Source: Polysphondylium violaceum
Taxonomy: Eukaryota > Evosea > Eumycetozoa > Dictyosteliales > Dictyosteliaceae
Assembly: GCA_000277445.1 (NCBI GenBank)
Contig: AJWJ01000088.1
Coordinates: 1-59,686, forward strand
Direction: 5' to 3'
Length of the DNA: 59,686 nt
This document shows positions 33,724-44,454 of the stretch, piece by piece (positions within the stretch are counted from its first letter, which is position 1; every line of letters starts with the position of its first letter). Under the pieces are notes generated by a model, which was not told the DNA's origin, searched no databases, and worked only from the letters and a program-made list of their open reading frames with translations. The position numbers were made by a program, and so were the translations under genes.

Positions 33724-33818
33724 ATGAATACATATAATAAATTAATCACGAATTTTTAAAAAAAAAAAAAAAAGTTTTTTAGAAAAATCTTGGTGTGGAT
33801 GATCATTGATAGATAAAA

Positions 33819-34943
33819 ATGTCTGAAACAAATAAATCACAAGATAAACTAAATCAAATTAAAACATCACTAGCAGATTTAAATACTCTCTTGGAGAATG
33901 AACACAAATCAAAGAATGAAGAAATAAAGAAGCTAGAGAAAAAAAAACAAGAGCTATTAAATGTTACAAAGGTATTGGATGTATCATTGTTACCCGATGT
34001 CATCAATCTCAATGTGGGTGGAATGAAATATCAAACGACCAAAGCAATATTAACAAAAATACCAGGTACCTATTTTCATGTAATGTTGTCCGGTGAACTT
34101 GACATCAAACCAATGGCACACAAACCAAATACATATTTTATTGATAGGTATATACAGTGTTATTACATAAGATAGTCAGTTTCAAACTTTCTAATACAGT
34201 TGCAAATGTAGGGATGGTACTCTTTTTAGATATGTTTTAAACTATTTTAGAGATGGTGAAGAAAAGCTCAATATTCCCAATGAATTTAGAAATCAAGTTG
34301 AAACTGAGTTTCTGTACTATGGAATAAAGATTAAAGATCAAATTAAAATCGAGGAAGAGAAGCCTCAGAAGATATCTACTATCATAGATCAAAGTTTATT
34401 TAAAACTATAAATTCATGGATTGATCCAAACAATACAATTTCTTTTGATCTCCTTTATCAGGTATGTGTACTTAATTCATTCAAGTATATAAATATTTTT
34501 AATTAATATTATTTCTTTTTTAAAAGGGATCATTGAATGCCTTTACTGGTCAATCATTTCATTCAGCATGTGATGGTAGAGGCCCAACAATTACATTGAT
34601 TCAAACAACAGATGGTTGTGTGTTTGGTGGTTATAATAGTCAATCTTGGAATAGTAATGGTAAATTGTATGGTGATGATAAATGTTTTATATTTACATTG
34701 GTCAATAAACATGGCATAAAACCAACAAAATATCTTCCACATCCTTCAAAAGGTTTTGTCTATTGCAATTCAAGTACTGGACCCTGTTTCGGCTATAACG
34801 ATATAGATATAAGAGGCCAAAAAGCAACCCAATCCTTTCCTGATGCCTACATAGATTCAACAGGTAAGGGTAAATTAACTTTAACAGGTTCAGAAAAATT
34901 TATGATCCAAGACTATGAAGTGTATCAATGTTTGGAGGATTAA
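33819..34943 (+). CDS. BTB(KCTD-type)-TLDc protein N, three exons, about 331 aa
   Basis: Exons 33819-34147, 34212-34461 and 34527-34943; it starts only 95 bases after gene M ends. Coil, then BTB (INLNVGGMKYQTTKAIL, YFHVMLSGELDIKPM, TYFIDRDGTLFRYVLNYFRD), FKTINSWIDPNN, LLYQ/GSLNAF, and the TLDc blocks SFHSACDGRGPTITLIQTT, VFGGYNSQSW, CFIFTLVNKHGIKPTKYL, GPCFGYNDIDIRGQK, TLTGSEKF and QDYEVYQCLED. The TLDc exon is closer to those of the coil-type genes in 37-59 kb than to gene M, which suggests exchange of this exon. It is the source of the broken copy at 39611-40392. Confidence 0.92.
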
Positions 34944-35199
34944 ATAAAAGGTAGAGGAAACCCACTATCTAAATGTATTATAATTTGAAATGATGAAAAA
35001 TAAATAAATCTGAAGAAACATTCTTTTTTTCTAATAATTTCATTTTTTCTTTTTACTTTTGTTTATAAAAACTGTACAGTAGCAATGGATAATAATAAAA
35101 ATGATCAACAAAGAGCAACAAAAAACATCACAATTTATAATTTTACATTTAAAAATTGAATAAAATATAGAATGATCTTTTTTTGATAAAATAAGAGTA
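34944..35199. other. 3' flank of gene N
   Basis: It contains the 3' flanking text common to many TLDc genes here (AATATCTAAATGTATTATAA... AATAAATAAATCTGAAGAAAC...). No gene. Confidence 0.4.
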
Positions 35200-35465
35200 G
35201 AGGTGGCAAAGGTTGGTTGGTTATAGATTGGTTGAAATGATCCCGACAAGGTTGGTTTGAGGTTGGTGGATTGAAACAGACACGGTTGAACAAAAAAAAT
35301 TTAATTAGGTGGTAGGTTGAGCATAATCACACACCCCAAAGCATCAACAATATGGTGCAAAAAAATAATGGAGGTTGGTTTAGGTTGGTTATAATTAAAA
35401 TTATTATTCAGGTTAAAGAGAGGTTGGTTCAAAGGTGGTACTAGGTCAACCGAACCAACCTCTAA
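35200..35465. repeat. Degenerate GGTTGGTT repeat with inverted end
   Basis: About 260 bases filled with variants of GGTTGGTT/AGGTTGGT. The last part (GAGGTTGGTTC near 35421 and GAACCAACCTC near 35452) is an inverted pair able to form a hairpin. No such repeat occurs elsewhere in the window. The G-rich strand is plus. Confidence 0.65.
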
Positions 35466-35518
35466 ATAAGAGATAACTTGAGTAAAAGTAGTCTATAGAA
35501 AATAAAAAACAAATTCAA

Positions 35519-35818
35519 GATTCAATGACTTCTCATTGAATACACCTGGAATGAAATACCAAACTACAAAAGGGACTCTTACTAGAGCACCAAATTCTTA
35601 TTTTCATTTGGTTCAAGATATGAAAAGTAATAAATTGCTTGTCGATCAAGTCAATGATTTATTGAAAAAACAAAATGATGTTTTTGAAAAAGAAAAGGAG
35701 AAAAAATTATAACCAATTTCTCGTCCAGGTGTAACCAAAGAAAAAAGGAATGCTTTTTATGATTTCAAGGCAGATGGTAATGTAGTTACGAATATTGCTA
35801 AAATAAATAATTAAAGTC
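35519..35818 (+). pseudogene. Chimeric scrap: BTB piece joined to a second coiled-coil family (CC2) piece
   Basis: 35545-35615 encodes a BTB block (GMKYQTTKGTLTRAPNSYFHL). At about 35617 it runs without a gap into DNA matching the 3' part of the coiled-coil gene at 45406 (MKSNKLLVDQVNDLLKKQN), then GVTKEKRNAFYDFKADG, which is the conserved end of that family. Both parts lack their other ends. It marks an illegitimate join between two array families. Confidence 0.7.
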
Positions 35819-35974
35819 CACGATTCAAAGAAACATTATTTTCGCCAACAGAAAAACACAGAAATATAAATAAATCCAAAAGTAGCATCGGGAGCTGTGA
35901 TTGGCTTTATGAATAAAACACAATATTTTTATATCAGTTTACATACATACGAGACGTGTTTTTCTCTGTCCTCT

Positions 35975-36345
35975 ATCATGGAAATAAATACTATCATAGA
36001 TGATTATGCAAGATTGCAACAAGAGAATTGGTAATTTAAATAGGCAGGCTGCTCAAACAAAGATCATATATCTTTAATTTTACAAATAGAGAAAAAAGAC
36101 AAAAAATTAGAAAAACATGATAGGATCTTTGATAAATTAAAGATTGAAAATAAAAATTCAAGAAAGTAAGAATAGAATAGATTCGATTTTAAAACTATAT
36201 AGTGGGAAAACAAATGAAATTGACCAGTTTAAACAAGAAATAAACAAACTATTCAATGACAAAGTAGAACCGAGTCTCAAAAACATTGTTCTTGATTCAC
36301 AGGTCCAAAACCCCCTCTCTGAGATGCAACAACAACATAATTTAT
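35975..36345 (+). pseudogene. Decayed coiled-coil exon of the TLDc family
   Basis: ATGGAAATAAATAC at 35979 begins a copy of the exon 1 found at 48142. The signature (ARLQQENW, AGCSNKDHISLILQIEKK) is kept but interrupted by stops and a frame change, and an open part resumes at 36144-36347. It ends in VEPSLKNIVLDSQVQNPLSEM, the same unusual join seen in the gene at 48142. No TLDc exon follows. Confidence 0.7.
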
Positions 36346-36349
36346 AATA

Positions 36350-36860
36350 AAAAATTATAGATCTATTCATTGAAAACTTGAATATAACATATAAAGATGA
36401 TCTTGCTTTGATGAAAGAAGAGATACAACTACTGGAGGAAAAGTTTATAGATTAAAAAAAACTAATTCAAGATTCAATGAGTTCTCAACCTATTACATTG
36501 TATAGAACCAAACTACAAAAGAGACTCTGACTAGAATACCAAATTCTTATTGTCATTTAATGCTATCTGATTAAGTTGATAACAGACCAAAGAAATATAA
36601 ACCAAATTCTAATGAGTAACACGAGTGTACCAACATCACTAAAAGTGAATGTTAGAAATGAACTGTTGTTTTAGAAATTCATAGATACCAATAACAATTT
36701 ATTATCATAGTAAAGAGAAAATCAAATATTAATGATAATTCAAGAATTAAATAAAAAGAATGGTGAATCAATTTATACAAACAATCAGTGAAAATAAAAA
36801 TCTCATTCAAGAACAAGTGTATATAAATCAACAATTTATTGCCGATGATAATGAGAGCCC
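36350..36860 (+). pseudogene. BTB scrap joined to a CC2 scrap
   Basis: 36355-36600 matches the N-terminal coil and BTB core of the BTB-only remnant at 38463 (DLALMKEEIQLLEEKF; PNSYCHLMLSD) with broken frames. 36610-36690 matches its end (TSVPTSLKVNVRNELLF). From about 36706 the text switches to the middle of the CC2 gene at 52340 (IQELNKKN, then ISENKNLIQEQVYINQQ), with a deletion inside. It ends at a TTTTCGCCAACAGAAAAAC block shared with 35840 and 47910. Confidence 0.6.
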
Positions 36861-37061
36861 ATAATACAAATAAACATTATTTTCGCCAACAGAAAAACAC
36901 ATCACTTTTAGTATATATAAAATCTTTGGAATCAAATAAAAAAATGAAAAAAAAAAAATGGTAAATGAATGCCCCATGTTTCACACAAAATGAACAAAAT
37001 CTAAAATTAGTTTTTAATTTTTTAACAACTCATTAAAAAATTTGCCCCCTCATAAAAACAC

Positions 37062-37098
37062 ACACAATATTTATAGATCACTATACATACACTCTATC
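37062..37098 (+). promoter_or_regulatory. Conserved core promoter of coil-TLDc genes (example copy)
   Basis: ACACAATATTTATAGATCAC, then a short AT gap and CTCTATC directly before the ATG. Closely similar copies precede the related ATGs at 35979, 48142, 50663, 53498, 55469 and 58477 (the last lacks CTCTATC). The block lies within 45 bases of the start codon. Confidence 0.6.
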
Positions 37099-38336
37099 AT
37101 GGAAACAAATAGCAATTTTATCATAGATGATAATGCAAGATTGCAACAAGAGAATTGGGAATTTAAAAAGGCAGGCTGCTCAAACAAGGATCATATATCT
37201 TTAATTTTACAAATAGAGAAAAAAGACAAAAAATTAGAAAAATATGCTAGAATCATTGATCAATTAAAAATTGAAAATAAAAATTCGTTACAAGAAAGTA
37301 ATAATAGAATAGATTCGATTTTAAAACTATATAGTGGGAAAACAAATGAAATTGACCAGTTTAAACAAGAAATAAACAAACTATTCAGTGATAAATTCGG
37401 AACATTGGCAGAAGAAAATAATAGATTGAAATCAGATTTCGATAAAAACAATCATACCATGAATGATCTACAATCATTATATTGTTCTTTACTCAAAGAA
37501 CATGGTAAATTGAAATCAAAATTGGAGACTCAGGCAACCAGCTTCAATCAAGAACTAAAATCTTTGGAGTCAAATAATAACAAAATAAAAAAAGAAATAG
37601 AGTCACTAGAGACAAAACATGCTCTATTAATATCAAATCATGATGAAAAAGAAAAAGAAATTCAAGAATTAAAAGAAAAATTAAATGCCTCTGAATATAA
37701 AATTAGTCTCAAAAACATTGTTCTTGAATCAAAGATAATAGATTATATATCATTCAAAACTATAAATGATTGGATTACATCAGGGAACTATTCATTTAAG
37801 ATTATCTATCGAGTAAATACCAAAAAATAAGAAAGATATTTCAACTAAATATGATCAGGAAACTAATTTCTTTTATTCTTTAAAAATAGGCATCAAATAA
37901 TGGATTTTCGACACAATCATTTCATTCAGCATGTGATGGTAAAGGCCCAACAATTACAGTTATTAAAACAACAGATGGTTGTGTGTTTGGTGGCTATAAT
38001 AGTCAATCTTGGAATAGTGATCGTGAAAGGTATGGTGATGATAAATGTTTTATATTTACATTGGTCAATAAACATGGAATCAAACCAACTAAATATTTCC
38101 CGCCTAACAATATGACTAAATATCTTCTTGGCGGACCACAAACAACATATGTCATTGGTGTTCCAAGTTTTGGACCCTGTTTCGGCTCTGGCGACATCAA
38201 AGTTAGAGGCTCTAATGGAACCCAATCCTTTCCTGATAGCTACAGAGATACAACAGGTAAGGGTGAATCAACTTTAACACCTTCTAAAAAATTTATGATC
38301 CAAGACTATGAAGTGTATCAATGTTTGGTGGATTAA
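37099..38336 (+). CDS. Coiled-coil + TLDc protein O, two exons, about 386 aa
   Basis: Exons 37099-37812 and 37890-38336. The reading frame is open upstream to 37042, but homologues and the conserved TCTATCATGGAA context fix the start at 37099. Signature DNARLQQENWEFKKAGCSNK, then DHISLIL. Long coil with heptads (KKDKKLEKYARIIDQL, LKSDFDKNNHTMNDLQS, KLKSKLETQ). Exon 1 ends with IDYISFKTINDWITS and IIYR. Exon 2: SFHSACDGKGPTITVIKTT, VFGGYNSQSW, CFIFTLVNKHGIKPTKYF, a longer Gly/Pro loop, GPCFGSGDIKVRG, STLTPSKKF and QDYEVYQCLVD. It is the best-preserved member of the 37-59 kb subfamily. Confidence 0.9.
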
Positions 38337-38462
38337 ATAAAAGCTAAACCTGGATAGCGAACCCCAATATCTATATAAATTATAATTTGATGAAAAAAAA
38401 ATAAATCTTCAGAAACATACTTTATTTTCATTTTTTCATTTAATTTACAAAAACTATACAGC

Positions 38463-39045
38463 AATGGATAATAAAAATGATCAACAAGAGCAACAACAAA
38501 AACAAACAACAAAATTAATAGAGGATATAGATCTATACATTGAAAACTTGAATAAAACATATAATGATCTTGTTTTGATGAGAGAAGAGATACAACTACT
38601 CGAGGAAAAGTTTTCTATAAAATAAAAACAAATTCAAGATTCAATGACCTACATTGAATATAGGTGGCATGAAATACCAAACTACAAAAGAAACTCTCAC
38701 TAGAATACCAAACTCTTATTTTCATTTAATGTTATCTGATGATATTGATCACAGACCAAAGAAACATAAGCCAAATACATATTATATAGAGGTATGTATA
38801 TACTCGTCGCAACAGATATCATAAATTTATTAATCAACTCATACTCTCTATATTAATACATGTACACTCTCACAAATAAATCTATATTCTCAAAGATGGG
38901 GTTAATTTTAGATATGTATTTAATTATTTAAGAGATGGTAAATTGAGTACCGCGAGTGTACCAACATCTCTAAAAGTGGATGTCAGAAATGAACTGTTGT
39001 TTTATAAACTCATAGACACCAATAACAATTTATTATTGTCATAAA
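38463..39045 (+). pseudogene. BTB-only gene remnant downstream of O
   Basis: ATG at 38464, a Gln-rich coil (IEDIDLYIENLNKTY, then MREEIQLLEEKF), a stop, then BTB blocks in another frame (GGMKYQTTKETLTRIPNSYF, then HLMLSDDIDHRPKKHKPNTY and YIE). A donor-like GTATGT and gap follow, and at 38895 VNFRYVFNYLRDG, SVPTSLKVDVRNELLFYKLI and a stop. The two-exon BTB layout equals that of the BTB-TLDc genes, but no TLDc follows. Similar remnants follow the TLDc genes at 50663, 53498 and 55590, so TLDc + BTB is a repeated unit. Confidence 0.7.
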
Positions 39046-39610
39046 TAAATAAAAAAATTAAAATTGGTAAAATTTACAGAATGAAAAAACAACAACTTTC
39101 TAAAAATGATAAAAAGAGTATACACCCGATGCTTTCTGGCTAAATTGATAATTTTAAATTCAACTTTCATACACCTATAACTCAATCTTAGATTTTGTCC
39201 CACATCAAAGACTATAGAGAAAAATACTTTTGATTTTTAAGAAGATAATCAAGTATATATTCACATTGATGATACCAACAACTAATTTTGTATAAAATTA
39301 ACAGACAACTGAAAAAACATTTGGTGGGTGTGGCATGAATATATAAAACAAAAACCATTTCATCATATTTCGCAGGTGATGAGAGAATCAAGTGGAAATT
39401 TAAAGAAAAAGAGAGGAGATCATATAGAAGGTAACATGTTTAGAAGATGTGTATTCCAAAACAAAAATACCACTGCCACTGTGTTTTTCAAGAATACGCC
39501 CTATGCGGCCCAAAATGATTAAATATCCTTCATCAAAGATTATAGATAAAAATACTTTTAGTCTCTTTAATGAATGGATTTCCATTGGACCAATTAATTA
39601 TGTAATACTA
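39046..39610. other. Spacer with a small coil-exon scrap
   Basis: 39170-39240 and 39524-39600 resemble the end of a coil exon (SSKIIDKNTFSLFNEWIS, VILY). The text then turns into the broken BTB-TLDc copy near 39611. No intact gene; a 64-codon frame at 39328 has no support. Confidence 0.45.
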
Positions 39611-40392
39611 TACAGTTATAAATGTAGGGATGGTACCCATTTTAGATATGTTTTAAACTATTTGATAGACGGTGAAGAAAAGCTCAATTTTCCAAATGAA
39701 TTTAGAAATCAAGTTGAAACTGAGTTTCTTTACTATGGAATAAAGATTAAAGATCAAATTAAAATTTAGGAAGAGAAGCCTCAACCCAAGATATCTACTA
39801 TCATAGATCAAAGTTTATTTAAAACTATAAATTCATGGATTGATCCAAACAAAACAATTTCTTTTGATCTCCTTTATCAGGTAAGTGGACTTTATTCATT
39901 CCGGTATATAAATATATTTCATTAATTTTATTTCTTTTTTAAAAGGAATCATTGAAAGCCTTTACTAGTGATGGTCATTATTCATTTTCAGCATCATCAT
40001 TTCATTCAGCATGTGATGGTAAAGGTGCTACAATTACATTGATTGAAACAACAGATGGTTGTGTGTTTGGTGGTTATAATAGCCAATCTTGGAATAGTAA
40101 TGGTAAATGGTATGGTGATAATAAATGTTTTATATTTACATTGGTCAATTAACATGGAATTAAACCAACAAAGTTTCTACCAAAAAGTTCAAAAGGTAGT
40201 TTTGTTTTTGGTTATTCCACTTATGGTCCCTCCTTTGGCAACGGTTCAGGGTGTGATATTCGTATTACCTCATCTCAAGTAACTCAAATCTTCCCTACCG
40301 GCTATACTGACCATATTGGGTATGGGAAATCAACATTAACTCCTTTGCAAACATTTACCTTGAAAGAAATTGAGGTTTTTAGAATATCCTAG
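39611..40392 (+). pseudogene. 5'-truncated copy of BTB-TLDc gene N
   Basis: It starts inside the first intron of gene N's pattern (ATAAATGTAG then GGGATGGTACCC) and continues through RDGTHFRYVLNYLIDGEEKL, FRNQVETEFLYYGIKIKDQI. A stop interrupts it before EEKPQ. The linker FKTINSWIDPNKTI and intron follow, then a longer exon 2 start (SLKAFTSDGHYSFSASSFHS) and the TLDc strands. A second stop follows TLVN. The last part (GPSFGNGSGCDIRIT, STLTPLQTF, KEIEVFRIS) differs from N and resembles gene M, so it is a mosaic. BTB exon 1 is missing. Confidence 0.8.
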
Positions 40393-40819
40393 GACTCTTT
40401 AGAACAAGATGACCACGGCTATTACGAGTTATAATAATTATTAATACACCTATAGATTCTTACATTCTATTTTTTTTATTTTTTTTTTATTTTTTTATTT
40501 TCTCTATGCACAAACACGAGATATTTTGTGGTACAATATGTTATAATATCAACATTTTTTTACAATAATAGAGCAACAATCTATAGTAGATATTATTGGT
40601 ATGTGTTATTATTGTACCCTATTATATTATCTACTAACGAGCACCGTTATATAATTTTATAATAGTGGAATTGTAAAAGTAGTTCTCGATGGTTCAAAGA
40701 AGAGTTTACCTCCTTTTAGAATTTTTTTTATAATAATACACAAAAATAGTTAATTCTTAATCTTTAACTGAAAGAGATGAAAAAGTCATTCCATACATTT
40801 AGTTTAATGGAATTAAATT
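40393..40819. other. Gene-free AT-rich stretch
   Basis: T runs at 40470-40500 and imperfect inverted AT blocks at 40560-40660. No gene recognised. Confidence 0.4.
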
Positions 40820-41660
40820 AAAGACATTATTTCAAGATGATATAGATCAAATCAAAAATGATATTCAGACTCTAGAGAGAAAAGGATGTTTTTAATCAGG
40901 CTCGAGAGGAAAAGAAGGAATACTTTTATCGTGCCAAAAAGGTGATTGACGTCTCATTGATATCTGATCCTATTACATCAATGTTGGTGGTGTTAAATAC
41001 AAAACAAAAGGTACCCTTAGAAAGATAGCTGGTACATATTTTGATTTCATGTTGTCTGGTGAAATTGATATCAAACCGATAAAAATAAACCTGATACTAT
41101 TTTATTGATAGATGTAATAGGTGACAACAATGGTATTACTGTTAATTAATAGATATTAATATTAGTATAATCATAGAGATGTCACACATTTTATATATAT
41201 TCTCAATTATATTAGATATGGTATCTTTGATCCTCCTTCAATTAGGAGGAATGTAGAAAAAGATATAGTAGAGTCACAAGAAGATATCAATTAATTTTTA
41301 AGTAAATATTAATCGGATATCATATATTACTATGAAAGCCTCATATATTAAATAATATTATAATAATTTATCTTTAGGCATCAGAGAACAACTTTTGCCC
41401 AACATCATTTCATTTAGAATGTGATGATAAAGGCCCGACAATTACATTGATTGAAACAACAGATGATTGTGTGTTTGGTGGTTATAATATTCAAAATTGG
41501 AATAGTAGTGGTCAATGGTATGGTGATAATAAATGTTTTATATTCACAGTAAACCAACATAACATTGATTCCAAAGAAATTTTCGCCCGCCACTTCTTGT
41601 CGTTGATATGTTGATCATTATTATCAGTATGGCCCACCTTTGGATATATTCCAATTTAAT
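40820..41660 (+). pseudogene. Decayed BTB-TLDc gene
   Basis: 40840-41115 matches coil and BTB exon 1 (VIDVSLISDPI, YFDFMLSGEIDIKP, FIDR) with broken frames. After an intron-like gap 41175-41290 matches the second BTB exon (DVTHFIYILNYIR). 41378-41560 is the TLDc start (ASENNFCPTSFHLECDDKGP, TITLIETTDDCVFGGYNIQ, CFIF), then the frame is lost. The 3' end fades into the upstream side of the broken GIMAP-like copy. Confidence 0.75.
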
Positions 41661-41781
41661 ATCAATTAATGGAAATAGGATTGAAGGATTTCAAAAATTT
41701 ATTTCGTGGGTGTGGGACAATGAAAAAGAACACTTTAAAAACCCTAGAAAAGAGAGTATTCATTTTCATTTGAATACAATC

Positions 41782-42409
41782 ATGTCTCAACAACCCAGGG
41801 ACTACAGGTATAGGTTATTTGTTTAAGAGCATTAATGTATATATTCTAATACTTTTAATTTATAGGAAAAGGAAAATCCACTCTAGCCAATATTTTGACC
41901 GATTCTAATAAATTTGAAACCTCTGCCGGTTGCCAATCTTTAACTACAAACCATCAAAGAGAAGAGTTTACTTATAATGGTAAAAAGTTTATCGTCATCG
42001 ATACCTGTGGATTTTCTGATACTGGTCTTGATCCCAGAGAGGTTATGAATTTAATTTCGGATGCTTACAGAGAAATTAAAATGGTGTTCATCAAGTTTTG
42101 TTTATTACATCTGGTAAATTTGGTGAAAGTGAAAGAAACAGTTTCCACTTTTTACAAAACTTTATGTTTGACCAACAGGTATTGAAATTCACAACTGTCG
42201 TCAGAACTAACTTTGATACCTTTGGTGACCAAAAAGAAACGCAAAATGATATCGCTCGCCTTTATCTTGACAAGGACTGTGGCTCAACTTTAAGACAATG
42301 CAACATTGATTTTAGCTATTCAAGAAAGAGATCCAGAGAAATTTTATTAAACCATTTATCAACACGCACTACTGTCTACCTTCCAATGGACAAACATTCT
42401 CTCCACTGA
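41782..42409 (+). pseudogene. Broken AIG1/GIMAP-like GTPase copy
   Basis: It matches the intact gene at 42902-43850. Exon 1 has lost 17 bases (the strand before the P-loop), which changes the phase of the join. The body keeps SAGCQSLTTNHQREEF, FIVIDTCGFSDTGLDPREVM and VLKFTTVVRTNFDTFGDQKE, but one A is missing from the AAAAA run near 42080, which shifts the frame. The copy ends after STRTTVYLP, so the whole C-terminal coil is missing. The order is TLDc scrap, then this copy, then the intact copy. Confidence 0.85.
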
Positions 42410-42570
42410 TGCATCATAGGTTTAATAATAAATAAAATTGAAGTTTTATAAATTGATAGAGATAAAATATATCTATTTAATCATTAGATCGACACTAGAA
42501 AGAAACTATATCATGTACTATTTTCAAAAAGATTCAATTCATAGTATAATCATATGATATGATAATTGAA

Positions 42571-42605
42571 GAATAAACCTGATAATTATTTTATTGATAG
42601 GTATT
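42571..42605 (+). pseudogene. BTB exon-end scrap upstream of the GIMAP-like gene
   Basis: It matches the BTB end plus donor (NKPDNYFIDR followed by GTATTT), like 22010-22035. It came with the promoter-like block that follows. Confidence 0.45.
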
Positions 42606-42647
42606 TATCTACGAGACTCTGATGGGATTATGTTATAGACAAATAGA

Positions 42648-42819
42648 TAATAATCCTAGTGTGTGGGGTAGGGTGGGCAGATTAGATAGATACTCAAATA
42701 ATAAAACTCCATATGCTGAAACAATCAGTTTTTGTAATGAACATGTTCCCCCTCACTCACACTCTTTTCTAAACAGCAACACAACAAAAATAAAATAACA
42801 AACTGAATTTTTTCAGTCC
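42648..42819 (+). promoter_or_regulatory. Upstream module copy 3, in front of the GIMAP-like gene
   Basis: It is nearly identical to 22308-22487 upstream of TLDc gene I (GATTAGATAGATACT, TCCATATGCTGAAACAATCA, GTTCCCCCTCACTCACACTC, ACTGAATTTTTTCAGT). It lies 83 bases before the ATG at 42902. Confidence 0.65.
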
Positions 42820-42901
42820 TTTTTTTTTAAAACTATAAAAATAATGAAAAAAACTTTAAAAACTACAGAAATCAGATACTCATTTTTATTTTAATACAAT
42901 C

Positions 42902-43850
42902 ATGTCTCAACAACCCATAGTATTATTTTTAGTAGGGACTACAGGTATAGGTTATTTGTCTAAAAAGATTAATGTGTATATACTTTTATTTCATAGGAAA
43001 AGGAAAATCCACTCTAGCCAATGTTTTGACCAATTCTGATAGTTTTGAAACCTCGGCAGGTTGCCAATCTTTAACTACAAACCATCAAAGAGAAGAGTTT
43101 ACTTATAATGGTAAAAGGTATATCGTCATCGATACCTGTGGACTTACTAATACTGGTCGTGATCCCAGAGAGGTTATGTATTTGATCTCCTTTGCTTACA
43201 GAGAAATTAAAAATGGTGTTCATCAAGTTTTGTTTGTTACATCTGGTAAATTTGGTGAAGAAGAAAGAAATAATCTCAAGCTTTTACAAAGCTTTATGTT
43301 TGACCAACAGGTATTGAAATTCACAACTGTCGTCAGAACCAACTTTGATAGCTTTTGTGATCCAATAGCCACACAAAGAGATATCGATGATCTTTATCTT
43401 GTCAGAGAATGTGGCTCAATTTTAAGAAAATGCAACAAGATTTTACATGTTAACAATCTCAATCGATTGATTGATTCTAGCCAATCAAGAAAGAGATCCA
43501 GAGAAATTTTATTAAACCATTTATCAACATGCACAACTGTCTACTGTCCAGATGCACTTGTAAGTTTTAATGAGAGAATCAATGAATATAGAACCGAAGT
43601 TGAAAATCTCAACGCTGCCCTGAATGAGAACCAAATAAATGAAGAAACAATTACTCAGCTTCGTCTACAAGTTGAACAACAAAACAATCAAATAGCTACA
43701 ACCATGAAACTATTACAATCCGTCAAAGAACATAAATTATGGCAACATCTTGCTACTCTAGGTATGGTAGTAGGTCCGATTGGGACTATTCTTAGGGCAT
43801 CACTCTCTAGAAAGGGAGTTATTAAATCTTTTCGTCACTTTTTTAAGTAG
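42902..43850 (+). CDS. AIG1/GIMAP-like GTPase, two exons, about 298 aa
   Basis: Exons 42902-42944 and 42997-43850. The 52-base intron splits the glycine codon inside the P-loop. The joined protein reads IVLFLVGTTGKGKSTLANVL with Walker A at residues 12-19. The G3 motif is DTCG at 60-63, the AIG1-typical HQVLFVTSGKFGEEER follows at about 90-105, and a G4-like TNFD is at 129-132. After the G domain comes a basic block (SRKRSREILLNHL), a coiled coil (residues about 205-260) and a hydrophobic patch (LATLGMVVGPIGTIL) near the C-terminus that may touch membranes. AIG1/GIMAP GTPases dimerise on membranes and serve in plant and animal immunity; the amoebal role is unknown. Confidence 0.87.
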
Positions 43851-44454
43851 TTATATAAACATTCTCTCCAAAATATTCTCTATACTGGTTTCTAAGGAGT
43901 ATTGATGCTAAAGTTTAATTGACAATCTTAATATATATTTGTAGAATAAAGCAATCTTTCTAAACAGGTGATAATGAATATTTTAATTTGAAATGAAAAA
44001 TACCACTATAAAATTGAAATTGAATATTTTCTGTGTTTGGATTTCTATTTATACTTGTTAATATAAACAATACTAATCCATCTAATTTCCGATAAATATA
44101 CATGGTACTTTGTGCACTATTAACCTAGTCTGTAGTTCTCATCATCGAATATCTATCAATACTACTATTTTAGCCAACCAACTATAACCATCTCAAAAAT
44201 TTATACTTTAAGAATATAAAGATTTGATGTCAATAGATATTCTTGTAACAATTATCAAATCTTTTGGCATAAAAAATATAGGTTTAATGAGAGATTTTGA
44301 AAAAGATTTGAATATGTTTAAGATATCACTAGTGGTGGTCTCTATAAATCAAATGAGGATACCTATATTATGAATTTTCTCAGTTTTTTTTTATTTACAA
44401 AAGAATTAATTTTATGAATCAAAAAATGGAATCAATTAATTAAAATATAAATAT
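43851..44454. other. Gene-free stretch
   Basis: 3' flank of the GTPase gene and AT-rich DNA. No gene or scrap recognised. Confidence 0.4.

Noticed and set aside
39328-39522. 64-codon frame upstream of the broken BTB-TLDc copy
   Set aside because: No resemblance to any neighbour, and composition is like the spacers.
42902-42960. Frameshift or alternative start for the GIMAP-like gene (open frame from 42972)
   Set aside because: Splicing 42944 to 42997 restores a textbook P-loop in frame, so an intron is the simpler reading.
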